Positions 1 through 7,467 of a stretch of 64,000 nucleotides of DNA are shown one piece after another (within the stretch, counting starts at the first letter, position 1; each line of letters begins with the position of its first letter). Position numbers and translations under genes: made by a program. This stretch comes from DASUBV01 sp963725175 (GTDB lineage: Bacteria > Actinomycetota > Actinomycetes > Streptosporangiales > Streptosporangiaceae), in assembly GCA_963725175.1 (NCBI GenBank), contig CAVRXH010000006.1, forward strand, positions 992,001 to 1,056,000. Direction: 5' to 3'. The notes beneath the pieces are model-generated. The model had not been told where the DNA came from and did no database searches. It saw only the letters and a list, made by a program, of their open reading frames with translations.

Positions 1-40
1 CCTGGTGGGTGAAGTCAGGGATCTGCAGCCCTATCTGCAT
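1..40 (-). CDS. LLM-class F420-dependent oxidoreductase, N-terminal fragment (runs off the window)
   Basis: Only the first 13 codons lie inside the window. They read MQIGLQIPDFTHQ on the minus strand, the characteristic first beta strand of luciferase-like, F420-dependent oxidoreductases (these typically open with a form of IGLQIPxFT). The start is well supported: GGAGG sits 7 bases upstream of the ATG. The family uses reduced or oxidised F420 in a TIM barrel, but the substrate cannot be inferred. The gene diverges from the secreted repeat-protein gene to its right. The call rests on a short match, so it is moderate. Confidence 0.55.
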   Translation of the reverse strand, partial: MQIGLQIPDFTHQ

Positions 41-214
41 GCGAGTACCTCCGGCGCCCAGCCTCCCATAGACCCGGCCAGCACCGGGCCGCCGCCGCTG
101 GCCGCGGCGATTTACCAGCTAAGACGGCTCCTTTGCCGGACTCATGTGCGAGCCTTAGCCTGAACTTGTGCGTCCGCTCAGGTCCCGCCCCGCCGTCAGG
201 AGCGCGCTGTCGTC
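41..214. other. Divergent intergenic region
   Basis: This spacer of about 170 bases separates the minus-strand oxidoreductase start from the plus-strand secreted protein and should carry both promoters. No clear -35/-10 pair or palindrome stands out. One plus frame is open from base 2 to a TGA at 161-163, but it overlaps the better-supported minus-strand start and looks like a shadow. Confidence 0.4.
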
Positions 215-1552
215 ATGAACCGCACCGTCCGTGCCGCGACAGCGCTGCCGCTGCTGGCCGCGCTGACGCTGGTGCTGCCGGGCAGCGCGCGCGGCGGGCC
301 GGCGCAGGCGGCGGTGACCCGCGGCGCGGCGGTGCGGGCGTTCGCCAGGCGCACGTTGCAGCGCCGCCTGGCCATGCGCCTGTCGGTAGCCGTGGCGACG
401 CGGTCCGCGGCCAGGCGCAGCGTGCTGATCCGGGCGGCCGAGGCGGACGCCGGCGGCTGGCAGGTCGCGATCACCCGGCATTACGGGCTGGCCCGCGACG
501 CCTCTGGCTACTCCGCGATCGTGGCGCCTGGCCCGCGGGATGTCTGGGTCTTCGGCGGGACCAACCCAGGCGGCGGCGGCATCCCGGTCGCGCTGCACTG
601 GAACGGCGCCTCGTGGCGGCGCTGGGCGCTGCCGAGGCGGCTGTTCGGCTTCATCGGCGCGGCGAGCGCGCCGTCGCCGAGCGACATCTGGGCGGTCAGC
701 GACACGGGCGGCTACGTGCTGCACTGGAATGGCAAGCGCTGGACGGTGGCCAGGCGGTGGGCCGACCACGACGACGCCAGCGGGGTCACCGCGCTGAGCC
801 CGGCGGATGTCTGGGTGTTCGGCGCCACGCCCTCGGGCGCGCACGGCATCGGCACCTGGCATTTCAACGGCCGGGCCTGGACGCAGCTGCACGGGCTGGC
901 CGGCCAGGTGCACCGGGCCAGCGCGCTATCGGCTCGTGACATCTGGGCCGTCGGTGCCAGCCGGGGCCTGGCGATGGTCGCGCATTACAACGGCCGCCAC
1001 TGGCGGCGCAGCCGCACCGGCCGCGCGCTGTCCGGCGCCAGCCTCGATGACGTGCTCGCGCTGTCGGCGCGCGACGTGTGGGTGGTCGGCAACCTGTCCG
1101 GGAAGCGCGGCGAGGGCCGGATGATCCTGGCGCACTACGACGGCCGCCGCTGGGATCGGGTGACCACGCCCTGGTACGCCGACACCGGCCGGCTCGCCCG
1201 CGGCGCGGACGGCGCGGTCTGGGTGACCGCCGACTACGCGGGCAGCAGCACCTACTCGCTGGTCGGCCACCTTACCGGCCGCCGGGTGAGGTGGACCCTG
1301 CTGCGGCACGGCCAGGGCTGCGGCATCAGCGACGTGGCGACCGGGCAGGCGGGCGGCCGAGTCTGGATCAGCGGCGGGTTCCTGACCTCGTCAGGCGGCG
1401 ACGCCGCGGTCTGGTCCCGGCGCGACCTCCCCGCCCGCCGCGACGTCATCGCCGCGCCGGCCAGGCCGTGGGCGGCGGCCCCGCTGGACTTCTGGCCCCG
1501 TCACCTGAGTGAGCTGCTGGGCCGCGCGGGAGAAGCGCCAGTTCTCGCCTGA
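215..1552 (+). CDS. Secreted beta-propeller-like repeat protein
   Basis: This 445-residue protein starts with a signal peptide (MNRT, then a hydrophobic stretch to about residue 25 and an Ala-rich cleavage region). From about residue 105 it is built of repeated units. Each has a D-[VI]-W-[VA]-[VF]-[GS] strand (for example ADVWVFG, RDIWAVG, RDVWVVG) followed about 15-20 residues later by a [LWA]-H-[WYF]-[ND]-G-x-x-W strand (LHWNGASW, LHWNGKRW, WHFNGRAW, AHYNGRHW, AHYDGRRW). At least five units are visible, consistent with a beta-propeller secreted to or beyond the envelope. No catalytic motif is apparent. An AGGAG lies about 11 bases upstream of the ATG. It converges on thiI across a tandem-repeat terminator region. 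The function is unknown, and a binding or scaffold role is a guess from the fold. Confidence 0.75.
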   Translation: MNRTVRAATALPLLAALTLVLPGSARGGPAQAAVTRGAAVRAFARRTLQRRLAMRLSVAVATRSAARRSVLIRAAEADAGGWQVAITRHYGLARDASGYSAIVAPGPRDVWVFGGTNPGGGGIPVALHWNGASWRRWALPRRLFGFIGAASAPSPSDIWAVSDTGGYVLHWNGKRWTVARRWADHDDASGVTALSPADVWVFGATPSGAHGIGTWHFNGRAWTQLHGLAGQVHRASALSARDIWAVGASRGLAMVAHYNGRHWRRSRTGRALSGASLDDVLALSARDVWVVGNLSGKRGEGRMILAHYDGRRWDRVTTPWYADTGRLARGADGAVWVTADYAGSSTYSLVGHLTGRRVRWTLLRHGQGCGISDVATGQAGGRVWISGGFLTSSGGDAAVWSRRDLPARRDVIAAPARPWAAAPLDFWPRHLSELLGRAGEAPVLA

Positions 1553-1583
1553 ACGGCGCGACCGGTGCTGGCCCGGGCTCATC

Positions 1584-1703
1584 GGCCGGGACGTCAGACC
1601 CGCCCTCCCGCTCTTAAGACAGCACTGAGCCAGGCCGGGACGTCAGACCCGGCCTCCCGCTCTTAAGACAGCACTGAGCCAGGCCGGGACGTCAGACCCG
1701 GCC
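1584..1703. repeat. 49-bp tandem repeat carrying terminator hairpins
   Basis: Two full 49-bp units (1584-1632 and 1633-1681) and a partial third (1682-1703) repeat in tandem. Each contains GGCCGGG, an ACGTCAGA loop and CCCGxCC, so each can form a GC hairpin of 7-8 bp. The last copy extends over the thiI stop codon (1692-1694). The block lies between convergent genes and probably works as a duplicated bidirectional terminator. Confidence 0.8.
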
Positions 1704-2939
1704 TGGCGTATGTTCCTGGGCGGCGGCGGCCAGTTCCTCGGCCAGGTCATCGGCCTCTAGCCTGGCCTCGATCCGGCGCAGGTCCGCGATCCGGGCCCTG
1801 GTCTCGGCCTGCCGCGGGGTCAGCAGCGAGCAGCAGTCCTCGTCGGGAAGCTCGGAGATCGACAGCGTGGCGATGCCGCGCGCCTCGGCGATGATCTCGT
1901 TCTTGTCCAGGCCGATCAGGGGCCGCAGGATCGGCAGCGACACGGCGTCGTCCAGCGCGGTGATGTTGGTCAGCGTCTGGCTGCTGACCTGGCCCAGCGA
2001 GTCGCCGGTGACCAGCGCGGTGGCATGCAGCCGCCGGGCCATCGCCGCACCGGTCTTGAGCATCAGGCGGCGCTGGGCGACGATCTGGAGCCGGCCAGCG
2101 CCGGAGGAAGCAAGCCGCCGCTGCGCGTTGCCGAAGGCGACCACGAACAGCCGCGAGTCACCCTGGAACCTGTCTAGCTGGCGGACCAGCCCGTAGGCCT
2201 TATACACCGACTCCGGGCCGGTCAGCGGCATCCCGGAGAAGTGCAGGAAGGAGCAGCGCAGGCCGCGGCGGATCATCCGGTAGGCGGCTACCGGCGAGTC
2301 GATGCCGCCCGACATGAGCGCCAGGCCGCGGCCGCTCATGCCCACCGGCAGGCCGCCCTGGCCTGGCTGGCCGTCGGTGAAGACGAAGACCTCGCTCTGG
2401 TCCACCTCCACGTACACCGTGAGGTCGGGGTGGCGCAGGTCCACCGGATAGCCGTACTCGCGCTGGATCCGGGCGCCGATCTCGATGGCGAGCTGGGCGG
2501 AGGTCACCGGGAACCGCTTGTCGCGGCGCCTGGCCCGGACGGCGAAGCTGCCGGACCGGCCGGCCGCCAGCTCGACGGCGGCGGTGATCGCCGCCTCGGG
2601 ATCCTTGGCCACCCGGATCGCGCGGCAGACCCTGGCCAGGCCCATCACCGCGCGCATCCGCTCGGCGATCATGTCGGCGGCCGCCTCGGCGGCCAGCGCC
2701 GAATCCGCGGTCGCGGCGGGGATCAGCCGCAGCACGATGACGCCCTCGCGCTGCCACAGCCGCACCCCGGTGCCGAGGTCGCGGATCGCCCGCCTGATGT
2801 TGGCGTGCAGCATCTTCTCGAAGCGCTGCCTGTTCCCCCCCTTGAGCACGACCTCGCCGAGCTTGAGCAGGACGCACGGCTCATACGGCAGCGCCGGGCC
2901 CAGGGCAGCGGGCGCCGTCGAGGCGGGGGTAACGGACAT
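1692..2939 (-). CDS. thiI: tRNA 4-thiouridine synthetase ThiI (no rhodanese domain)
   Basis: The 415-residue protein has a ferredoxin-like/THUMP N-terminal half (about 20-190) and a PP-loop ATPase half with the signature SGGIDSP at about residues 210-216. It adenylates U8 of tRNA before sulfur transfer and may also supply sulfur for the thiazole of thiamine. E. coli ThiI carries an extra C-terminal rhodanese domain. That domain is absent here, so sulfur must come from elsewhere. DEDCC at 366-370 is a candidate site for persulfide chemistry (inference). The start at 2939 gives the expected N-terminus just before the LLKLGE(V)xLKG segment; the ribosome site is weak. The 3' end overlaps the 49-bp repeat. 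Confidence 0.93.
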   Translation of the reverse strand: MSVTPASTAPAALGPALPYEPCVLLKLGEVVLKGGNRQRFEKMLHANIRRAIRDLGTGVRLWQREGVIVLRLIPAATADSALAAEAAADMIAERMRAVMGLARVCRAIRVAKDPEAAITAAVELAAGRSGSFAVRARRRDKRFPVTSAQLAIEIGARIQREYGYPVDLRHPDLTVYVEVDQSEVFVFTDGQPGQGGLPVGMSGRGLALMSGGIDSPVAAYRMIRRGLRCSFLHFSGMPLTGPESVYKAYGLVRQLDRFQGDSRLFVVAFGNAQRRLASSGAGRLQIVAQRRLMLKTGAAMARRLHATALVTGDSLGQVSSQTLTNITALDDAVSLPILRPLIGLDKNEIIAEARGIATLSISELPDEDCCSLLTPRQAETRARIADLRRIEARLEADDLAEELAAAAQEHTPGRV

Positions 2940-3211
2940 AGCTTCCAGTGTGCCAGCCCGCGGACGGCGGGTGCGCCGAGCGAGCCCGGTGGCCGAGACT
3001 CGCGCGTTACTCTCTTTAACATTGCTTGGCCCGGTCTATGCGGCCGTATGACTGATAACTACCACTTTCCTGACTCCAGATCATCGGGCGACACGGACCT
3101 GAGCCTCAGCGAAGCCTGAGCAAGGGCCGAGATCATGTTCGCCAGCACACGACGGCCCAGCACGGGAGGGCCCAGCACGGACAGTGCTGTCAGGGAAGGC
3201 AGAAGCAGGAC
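2940..3211. other. Divergent intergenic region between thiI and arylsulfotransferase-like gene
   Basis: This stretch of about 270 bases holds the promoters of thiI (leftward) and of the arylsulfotransferase-like pair (rightward). A patch of lower GC at about 3040-3080 is the likeliest promoter zone. No credible small gene or RNA structure was recognised. Confidence 0.4.
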
Positions 3212-4777
3212 ATGGGAGCCAGTCGTCTGACCCGCAGGCAGCTGCTTGAACGCGGCGGGGCCGTCACGGGCGGCATTCTCGGGCTCGGCGCGGCCGGCCT
3301 GGTCGGGTTCGAGCTGCCGCACGGCAAGGCCGCCGTGACCCCCGCGGGCAGCACCTCCTCGCCGGCGGCTGGCGGCCAGGGGGGCTACGACCCGGACGCG
3401 GTCGTCAGGCGGTTCGTGACGAGGCCGGACCTGACCCCGCCCGCGATCACCGTGACCAGCATCGGCACCGGGGCGCCCGCGACGCCGCCGTACGTCTTCC
3501 TGTCCTCCAAGGGCTACCCGGGCGCCGGCCCTGGGCAGGCCGGGAACATGATCCTGGACCGCTCGGGCCGCGTCATCTGGTTCCGGCCCAGCGGCCAGCT
3601 CGCCTATCTCGGCTTCGACACCCAGACCTACCAGGGCAAGCCGGTGCTCACCTGGTGGCAGGGCAATGTCGTTGCCGGGCACGGCGAGGGCGAGGACGTC
3701 ATCGCCGACGCCTCCTACAAGATCGTCGCCCGGGTCCGCGCGGGCCGGGGGCTCGACGCCGACCTGCACGAGTTCGCCATCACCCCGCAGGACACCGCGC
3801 TGATCACCGCCTACCGGACGGCCCCGCAGGACCTGTCCAGGGTCGGCGGCAAGGCCCGCGGCTTCGTGCTGGCCGGGAACGTCCAGGAGATCGACATCGC
3901 CACCGGCAAGCTGCTGTTCGAGTGGGACAGCCTCGACCATGTCCCGGTCACCGAGACCATGACCCCGTTCACCGGGGGCACCCGCAAGCTGCCCTTCGAC
4001 TACTTCCACATCAACTCCATCGCCGTGGCGCCAGACGGGGACCTGCTCATCTCCGGCCGCAACACCTGCGCCGTCTACAAGGTCTCCCGGTCGTCCGGCA
4101 AGGTGGCCTGGCGGCTCGGCGGCCGTAAGTCGAGCTTCCGCATGGGCTCGGGCACGCGGTTCTACTTCCAGCACCATGTCCGGCCGCACGGCGTCAGCAT
4201 GCTCAGCGTGTTCGACGACGGCGGGTCACCGCCGCAGATCGAGAAGCAGTCACGGGCGATCCTGCTCGACCTGGACACCGCGACGATGACCGCGAGGCTG
4301 CGCAGGGAGTACATGCACCCCGCCGGGGTGGCCGCGGCGAACCAGGGCAGCATGCAACTGCTGCCCGACGGGCGGGTCTTCGTGGGCTGGGGCAACGAGC
4401 CCTACTTCTCGGAGTTCTCGGCGGCCGGGCAGCTCACCCTGGACGGGGAGTTCCCGGTCGGCGACCAGTCCTACCGTGCCTTCACCGCGGCGTGGACCGG
4501 CACGCCGACGGAAAAGCCGGCGGTATCGGCGCACGTCAACCCGGCCGGCGGCGCGATCATCTACGCGAGCTGGAACGGCGCGACGCAGGTGGCCGGCTGG
4601 CGGGTGCTCGGCGGCAAGACCCCGGCCACGCTCGCGCCCGCCGGCCAGCAGGAATGGCACGGCCTGGAGACCGCCATCGCGGTGCCGGGCACCGGGCCGT
4701 ACTTCGCCGTGGCGCCCTACGACGCCAGCGGCGCGGAGCTCGGCAGGTCGAAGGCGGTGAAGATCCAGGATGCCTGA
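3212..4777 (+). CDS. Tat-exported arylsulfotransferase-family protein (Arylsulfotran_2 type), copy 1
   Basis: The 521-residue protein begins with a twin-arginine signal (LTRRQLLERGG followed by a Gly/Ala/Leu hydrophobic segment), so it is predicted to be exported folded. The mature part matches the ASST-like bacterial family: a LHEF motif, VQEIDIATGKLLFEWDS, YFHINSIAVAPDG, SGRNTCAVYKV, WRLGG and FQHHVRPHG, with the conserved histidines of the family's propeller fold. ASSTs move sulfuryl groups between phenolic donors and acceptors without PAPS. Many actinobacterial members are uncharacterised, so the activity is unproven. It overlaps the next, paralogous gene by 8 bases, indicating a translationally coupled pair. 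Confidence 0.82.
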   Translation: MGASRLTRRQLLERGGAVTGGILGLGAAGLVGFELPHGKAAVTPAGSTSSPAAGGQGGYDPDAVVRRFVTRPDLTPPAITVTSIGTGAPATPPYVFLSSKGYPGAGPGQAGNMILDRSGRVIWFRPSGQLAYLGFDTQTYQGKPVLTWWQGNVVAGHGEGEDVIADASYKIVARVRAGRGLDADLHEFAITPQDTALITAYRTAPQDLSRVGGKARGFVLAGNVQEIDIATGKLLFEWDSLDHVPVTETMTPFTGGTRKLPFDYFHINSIAVAPDGDLLISGRNTCAVYKVSRSSGKVAWRLGGRKSSFRMGSGTRFYFQHHVRPHGVSMLSVFDDGGSPPQIEKQSRAILLDLDTATMTARLRREYMHPAGVAAANQGSMQLLPDGRVFVGWGNEPYFSEFSAAGQLTLDGEFPVGDQSYRAFTAAWTGTPTEKPAVSAHVNPAGGAIIYASWNGATQVAGWRVLGGKTPATLAPAGQQEWHGLETAIAVPGTGPYFAVAPYDASGAELGRSKAVKIQDA

Positions 4778-6302
4778 GCCCACCAGGCGCCAGGCGCTGC
4801 TCCTGGGCGGCGCGGTGGCAGGCGGCGCGGCGCTGGCCGGCTGCGCGTCCGCCGCCCCCGCCGGGCAGGCCAGCGGCGCGGCCAGCGCGGCCGGGGCCAC
4901 GGACACCGGCGCACCTGGCGCCGCCGCGGCCGGCACCGGCAGCGTGGCCCGCTATCACTCCCGGCCCGGCCTGCACCCGGCCCGCGCGGTGACCGGCAAG
5001 GACACCGGCAAGGCCGAGCCTGGCGTGCTGCTGATGGACAGCCACTCGGGGGTCGGCCAGCAGGGGCCGATGATCCTGGACAGCGCCGGCGAGCTGGTCT
5101 GGTTCAGGCCGCTGTCCGAGCACGCCACCGCCCGGCTGCGCGCCTTCAACCTCCGGGTACAGCACTACCAGGGCAAGCCGGTGCTGACCTGGTGGCAGGG
5201 CAGCGTGGTGCACGCGCACGGCCGCGGCCACTACGTGCTGGCCGACGAGAGCTACACCGAGATCCGCCGGGTCTACGCGCACCGGGGCTACAGCGGCGAC
5301 CTGCACGACTTCGTGCTGACCGACGCCGGGACTGCGCTGTTCACCTGCTACGGCACCGCCAGGGCCGACCTCAGGTCGCTCGGCGGCTCGTCGGACAACC
5401 TCTACTACTACGGCGAGGTCCAGGAGGTGGACCTGGCCACCGGGCTGCTGGTCTTCTCCTGGCGCAGCGACCAGCACGTGCCGTTCAGCTACTCCTACGC
5501 GCCGATGGTCACCAGCGCTAAGTCAGGGTGGGACCAGTTCCACCTCAACTCGGTGAACGTCGCCCCCGACGGGAACCTGATCGTCTCCTCGCGCAACACC
5601 TGGACCGTCTACAAGGTGCACCGCAAGACCGGCAAGGTGCTGTGGCGGCTGGGCGGCAAGCACAGCGACTTCACGATGGGCCCGCACACCAGGTTCGCCT
5701 GGCAGCACCATGTGACCCCGCACCCCGGCGGCATCCTCACGATCTTCGACAACGAGGCGGGCGACTACAAGGTCGGCAAGCACTCCCGCGGCCTGGTCCT
5801 GCACGTGGACGAGGCGAAGCGGGAGGTGAGCTTCGTCCGCCAGTACGACCCGCCGGTGCACATCCTGTCCTCGGCGCTGGGCAGCGTCCAGCTCCTGGGC
5901 AACGGCCACGCGCTGGTCGGCTGGGGCGAGCGGCCGTATGTCACCGAGTACACGGCCGACGGCTCGGTGGTGTTCGACGCGCACCTGGAGGGCCACGGCA
6001 CCTACGACTACCGGGCCTTCAAGTCCGCCTGGACCGGCAAGCCAGGCGGCCGCCCCGACCTGGTCGCCAGCCGGTCCGGCGACACCGTCACCGCCTACGT
6101 GAGCTGGAACGGCGACACCCAGGTCGCGCACTGGAAGCTGCTGGCCGGCCCGTCGGCGGACCGGCTCAGCGTGGTGGAGACCGCGGCCAGGCACGGCTTC
6201 GAGACCCGCCTGCACGCCCGCAGCCGCGCCGCCTATGTCGCGGCGGCCGGCTACGGCGGTGCTGGCCACGAGCTGGGGCGCTCACAGCCGGCCCGGCTCT
6301 GA
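4770..6302 (+). CDS. Tat-exported arylsulfotransferase-family lipoprotein, copy 2
   Basis: This 510-residue paralogue of the preceding gene shares the same landmarks in the same order: LTWWQGSVVHAHG, LHDFVLT, VQEVDLATGLLVFSW, FHLNSVNVAPDG, SSRNTWTVYKV, WRLGGKHSDF and WQHHVTPH. Its signal has a twin arginine (PTRRQALLLGG) and ends in a lipobox-like LAGC. It is therefore probably a Tat-exported lipoprotein held at the outer face of the membrane, whereas copy 1 lacks the Cys. Its ATG lies inside the last codons of copy 1. The pair looks like an old duplication, since similarity is spread along the whole length but far from identity. Confidence 0.82.
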   Translation: MPEPTRRQALLLGGAVAGGAALAGCASAAPAGQASGAASAAGATDTGAPGAAAAGTGSVARYHSRPGLHPARAVTGKDTGKAEPGVLLMDSHSGVGQQGPMILDSAGELVWFRPLSEHATARLRAFNLRVQHYQGKPVLTWWQGSVVHAHGRGHYVLADESYTEIRRVYAHRGYSGDLHDFVLTDAGTALFTCYGTARADLRSLGGSSDNLYYYGEVQEVDLATGLLVFSWRSDQHVPFSYSYAPMVTSAKSGWDQFHLNSVNVAPDGNLIVSSRNTWTVYKVHRKTGKVLWRLGGKHSDFTMGPHTRFAWQHHVTPHPGGILTIFDNEAGDYKVGKHSRGLVLHVDEAKREVSFVRQYDPPVHILSSALGSVQLLGNGHALVGWGERPYVTEYTADGSVVFDAHLEGHGTYDYRAFKSAWTGKPGGRPDLVASRSGDTVTAYVSWNGDTQVAHWKLLAGPSADRLSVVETAARHGFETRLHARSRAAYVAAAGYGGAGHELGRSQPARL

Positions 6303-6330
6303 GCGCCGCAGCCTGACGGGCTGGCCACGA

Positions 6331-6371
6331 GCTGGGCCGCTCAGTGCCACGCAAGCTCTGAGCGGCCCAGC
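6331..6371. terminator. Bidirectional hairpin terminator
   Basis: A perfect 14-bp stem (6331-6344 with 6358-6371, arm GCTGGGCCGCTCAG) surrounds a 13-base loop. It sits between the convergent arylsulfotransferase-like gene and pfkA and has no strong U tract, as is common in actinobacteria. Confidence 0.75.
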
Positions 6372-6380
6372 CAGGCTGTC

Positions 6381-7421
6381 TCAGCCGAAGAAGACCTCGG
6401 CCTCGGCGTAACGGTCCTCGGGGACCAGCTTCAGCTCCCTGGTCGCCTCGGCGAGCGGCACCCGGTCGATGCTCGTCCCGCGCAGCGCCACCATGGTCCC
6501 GAACGCGCCATCGGCCACGGCCCTCATGGCATGCACGCCGAACCGGGTGGCCAGCACCCGGTCAAAGGCCGTCGGCGTGCCGCCGCGCTGGATGTGCCCG
6601 AGCACGGTGCAGCGGGCTTCCTTGCCGGTGCGGCGCTCGATCTCGTCGGCCAGCATCTGGCCGACGCCGCCCAGCCTGGCGTGCCCGAAGGCATCCACCT
6701 TCTGGTCGGCGATCTCGTCTGAGGACTTGGGGTGCGCGCCCTCGGCCACCACCACGATCGGGGCGTACCTGGTCTGGAACCGGTGCTCCACGTAGGCGCA
6801 GACCTGCTCGATGTCGAACGGCTTCTCCGGGATCAGGATCACGTTCGCCCCGCCGGCGATCCCGGCGTGCAGCGCGATCCAGCCGGCGCTGCGGCCCATC
6901 ACCTCGACGATCAGCGCCCGGTGGTGGCTTTCCGCCGTGGTGTGCAGCCGGTCGATCGCCTCGGTGGCGATGTTCACCGCGGTGTCAAAGCCGAAGGTGT
7001 AGTCGGTGGCGCCCAGGTCGTTGTCGATGGTCTTGGGCACCCCCACGACCTTCGCGCCCGCCTGGTTCAGCTTGCTGGCCACCCCGAGGGTGTCCTCGCC
7101 GCCGATCGCGACCAGCGCGTCAACACCGAGGCTGGACAGGTTCTCCTTGATCCGCTCCAGGCCGGACAGGCCGCCCGCGGAGGCGGAGTCAGCCAGGGGA
7201 TTCGTTCGGGAAGATCCAAGGATGGTGCCTCCGCGCGGCAGGATCCCGCGTACCGCCTGTACATCGAGGACCATGGTGTCGCCCTCAAGCGGCCCTCGCC
7301 ACCCGTCACGGAAGCCAATGAACTCACAGCCATGCTCGGCCACGCCGGTCCGTACGACCGCGCGGATCACCGCGTTCAGGCCCGGGCAGTCGCCGCCTCC
7401 GGTCAGCACTCCGACTCGCAA
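6381..7421 (-). CDS. pfkA: 6-phosphofructokinase (PfkA family, ATP- or PPi-dependent)
   Basis: The start is TTG at 7421, not an upstream ATG: GGAGGGAG precedes it at good spacing and the protein then opens MRVGVLTGGGDCPGLNAVIR, the exact family N-terminus. The 346 residues contain GGEDT (107-111), PKTIDND (129-135) and the EVMGRSAGWIAL segment. The enzyme phosphorylates fructose 6-phosphate in glycolysis. Residue 110 is Asp where E. coli ATP-PfkA has Gly104, and residue 130 is Lys where it has Gly124. This Asp/Lys pair is typical of PPi-dependent enzymes such as that of Amycolatopsis methanolica, so the phosphoryl donor may be PPi. The gene diverges from glpK with only about 46 bases between starts, so their promoters must overlap. 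Confidence 0.93.
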   Translation of the reverse strand: MRVGVLTGGGDCPGLNAVIRAVVRTGVAEHGCEFIGFRDGWRGPLEGDTMVLDVQAVRGILPRGGTILGSSRTNPLADSASAGGLSGLERIKENLSSLGVDALVAIGGEDTLGVASKLNQAGAKVVGVPKTIDNDLGATDYTFGFDTAVNIATEAIDRLHTTAESHHRALIVEVMGRSAGWIALHAGIAGGANVILIPEKPFDIEQVCAYVEHRFQTRYAPIVVVAEGAHPKSSDEIADQKVDAFGHARLGGVGQMLADEIERRTGKEARCTVLGHIQRGGTPTAFDRVLATRFGVHAMRAVADGAFGTMVALRGTSIDRVPLAEATRELKLVPEDRYAEAEVFFG

Positions 7422-7467
7422 TGGATTCTCCCTCCAGCGTTGAGATCGCCCCGTCACACTAGTGCCC

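Noticed and set aside
2..163. Plus-strand frame open from the window edge, possible C-terminus of an upstream gene
   Set aside because: It overlaps a minus-strand ATG with GGAGG and a clear F420-oxidoreductase N-terminus; the plus frame has no recognisable motif.
1584..1703. CRISPR array
   Set aside because: The 49-bp units abut without spacers and contain hairpins; no cas genes are near.
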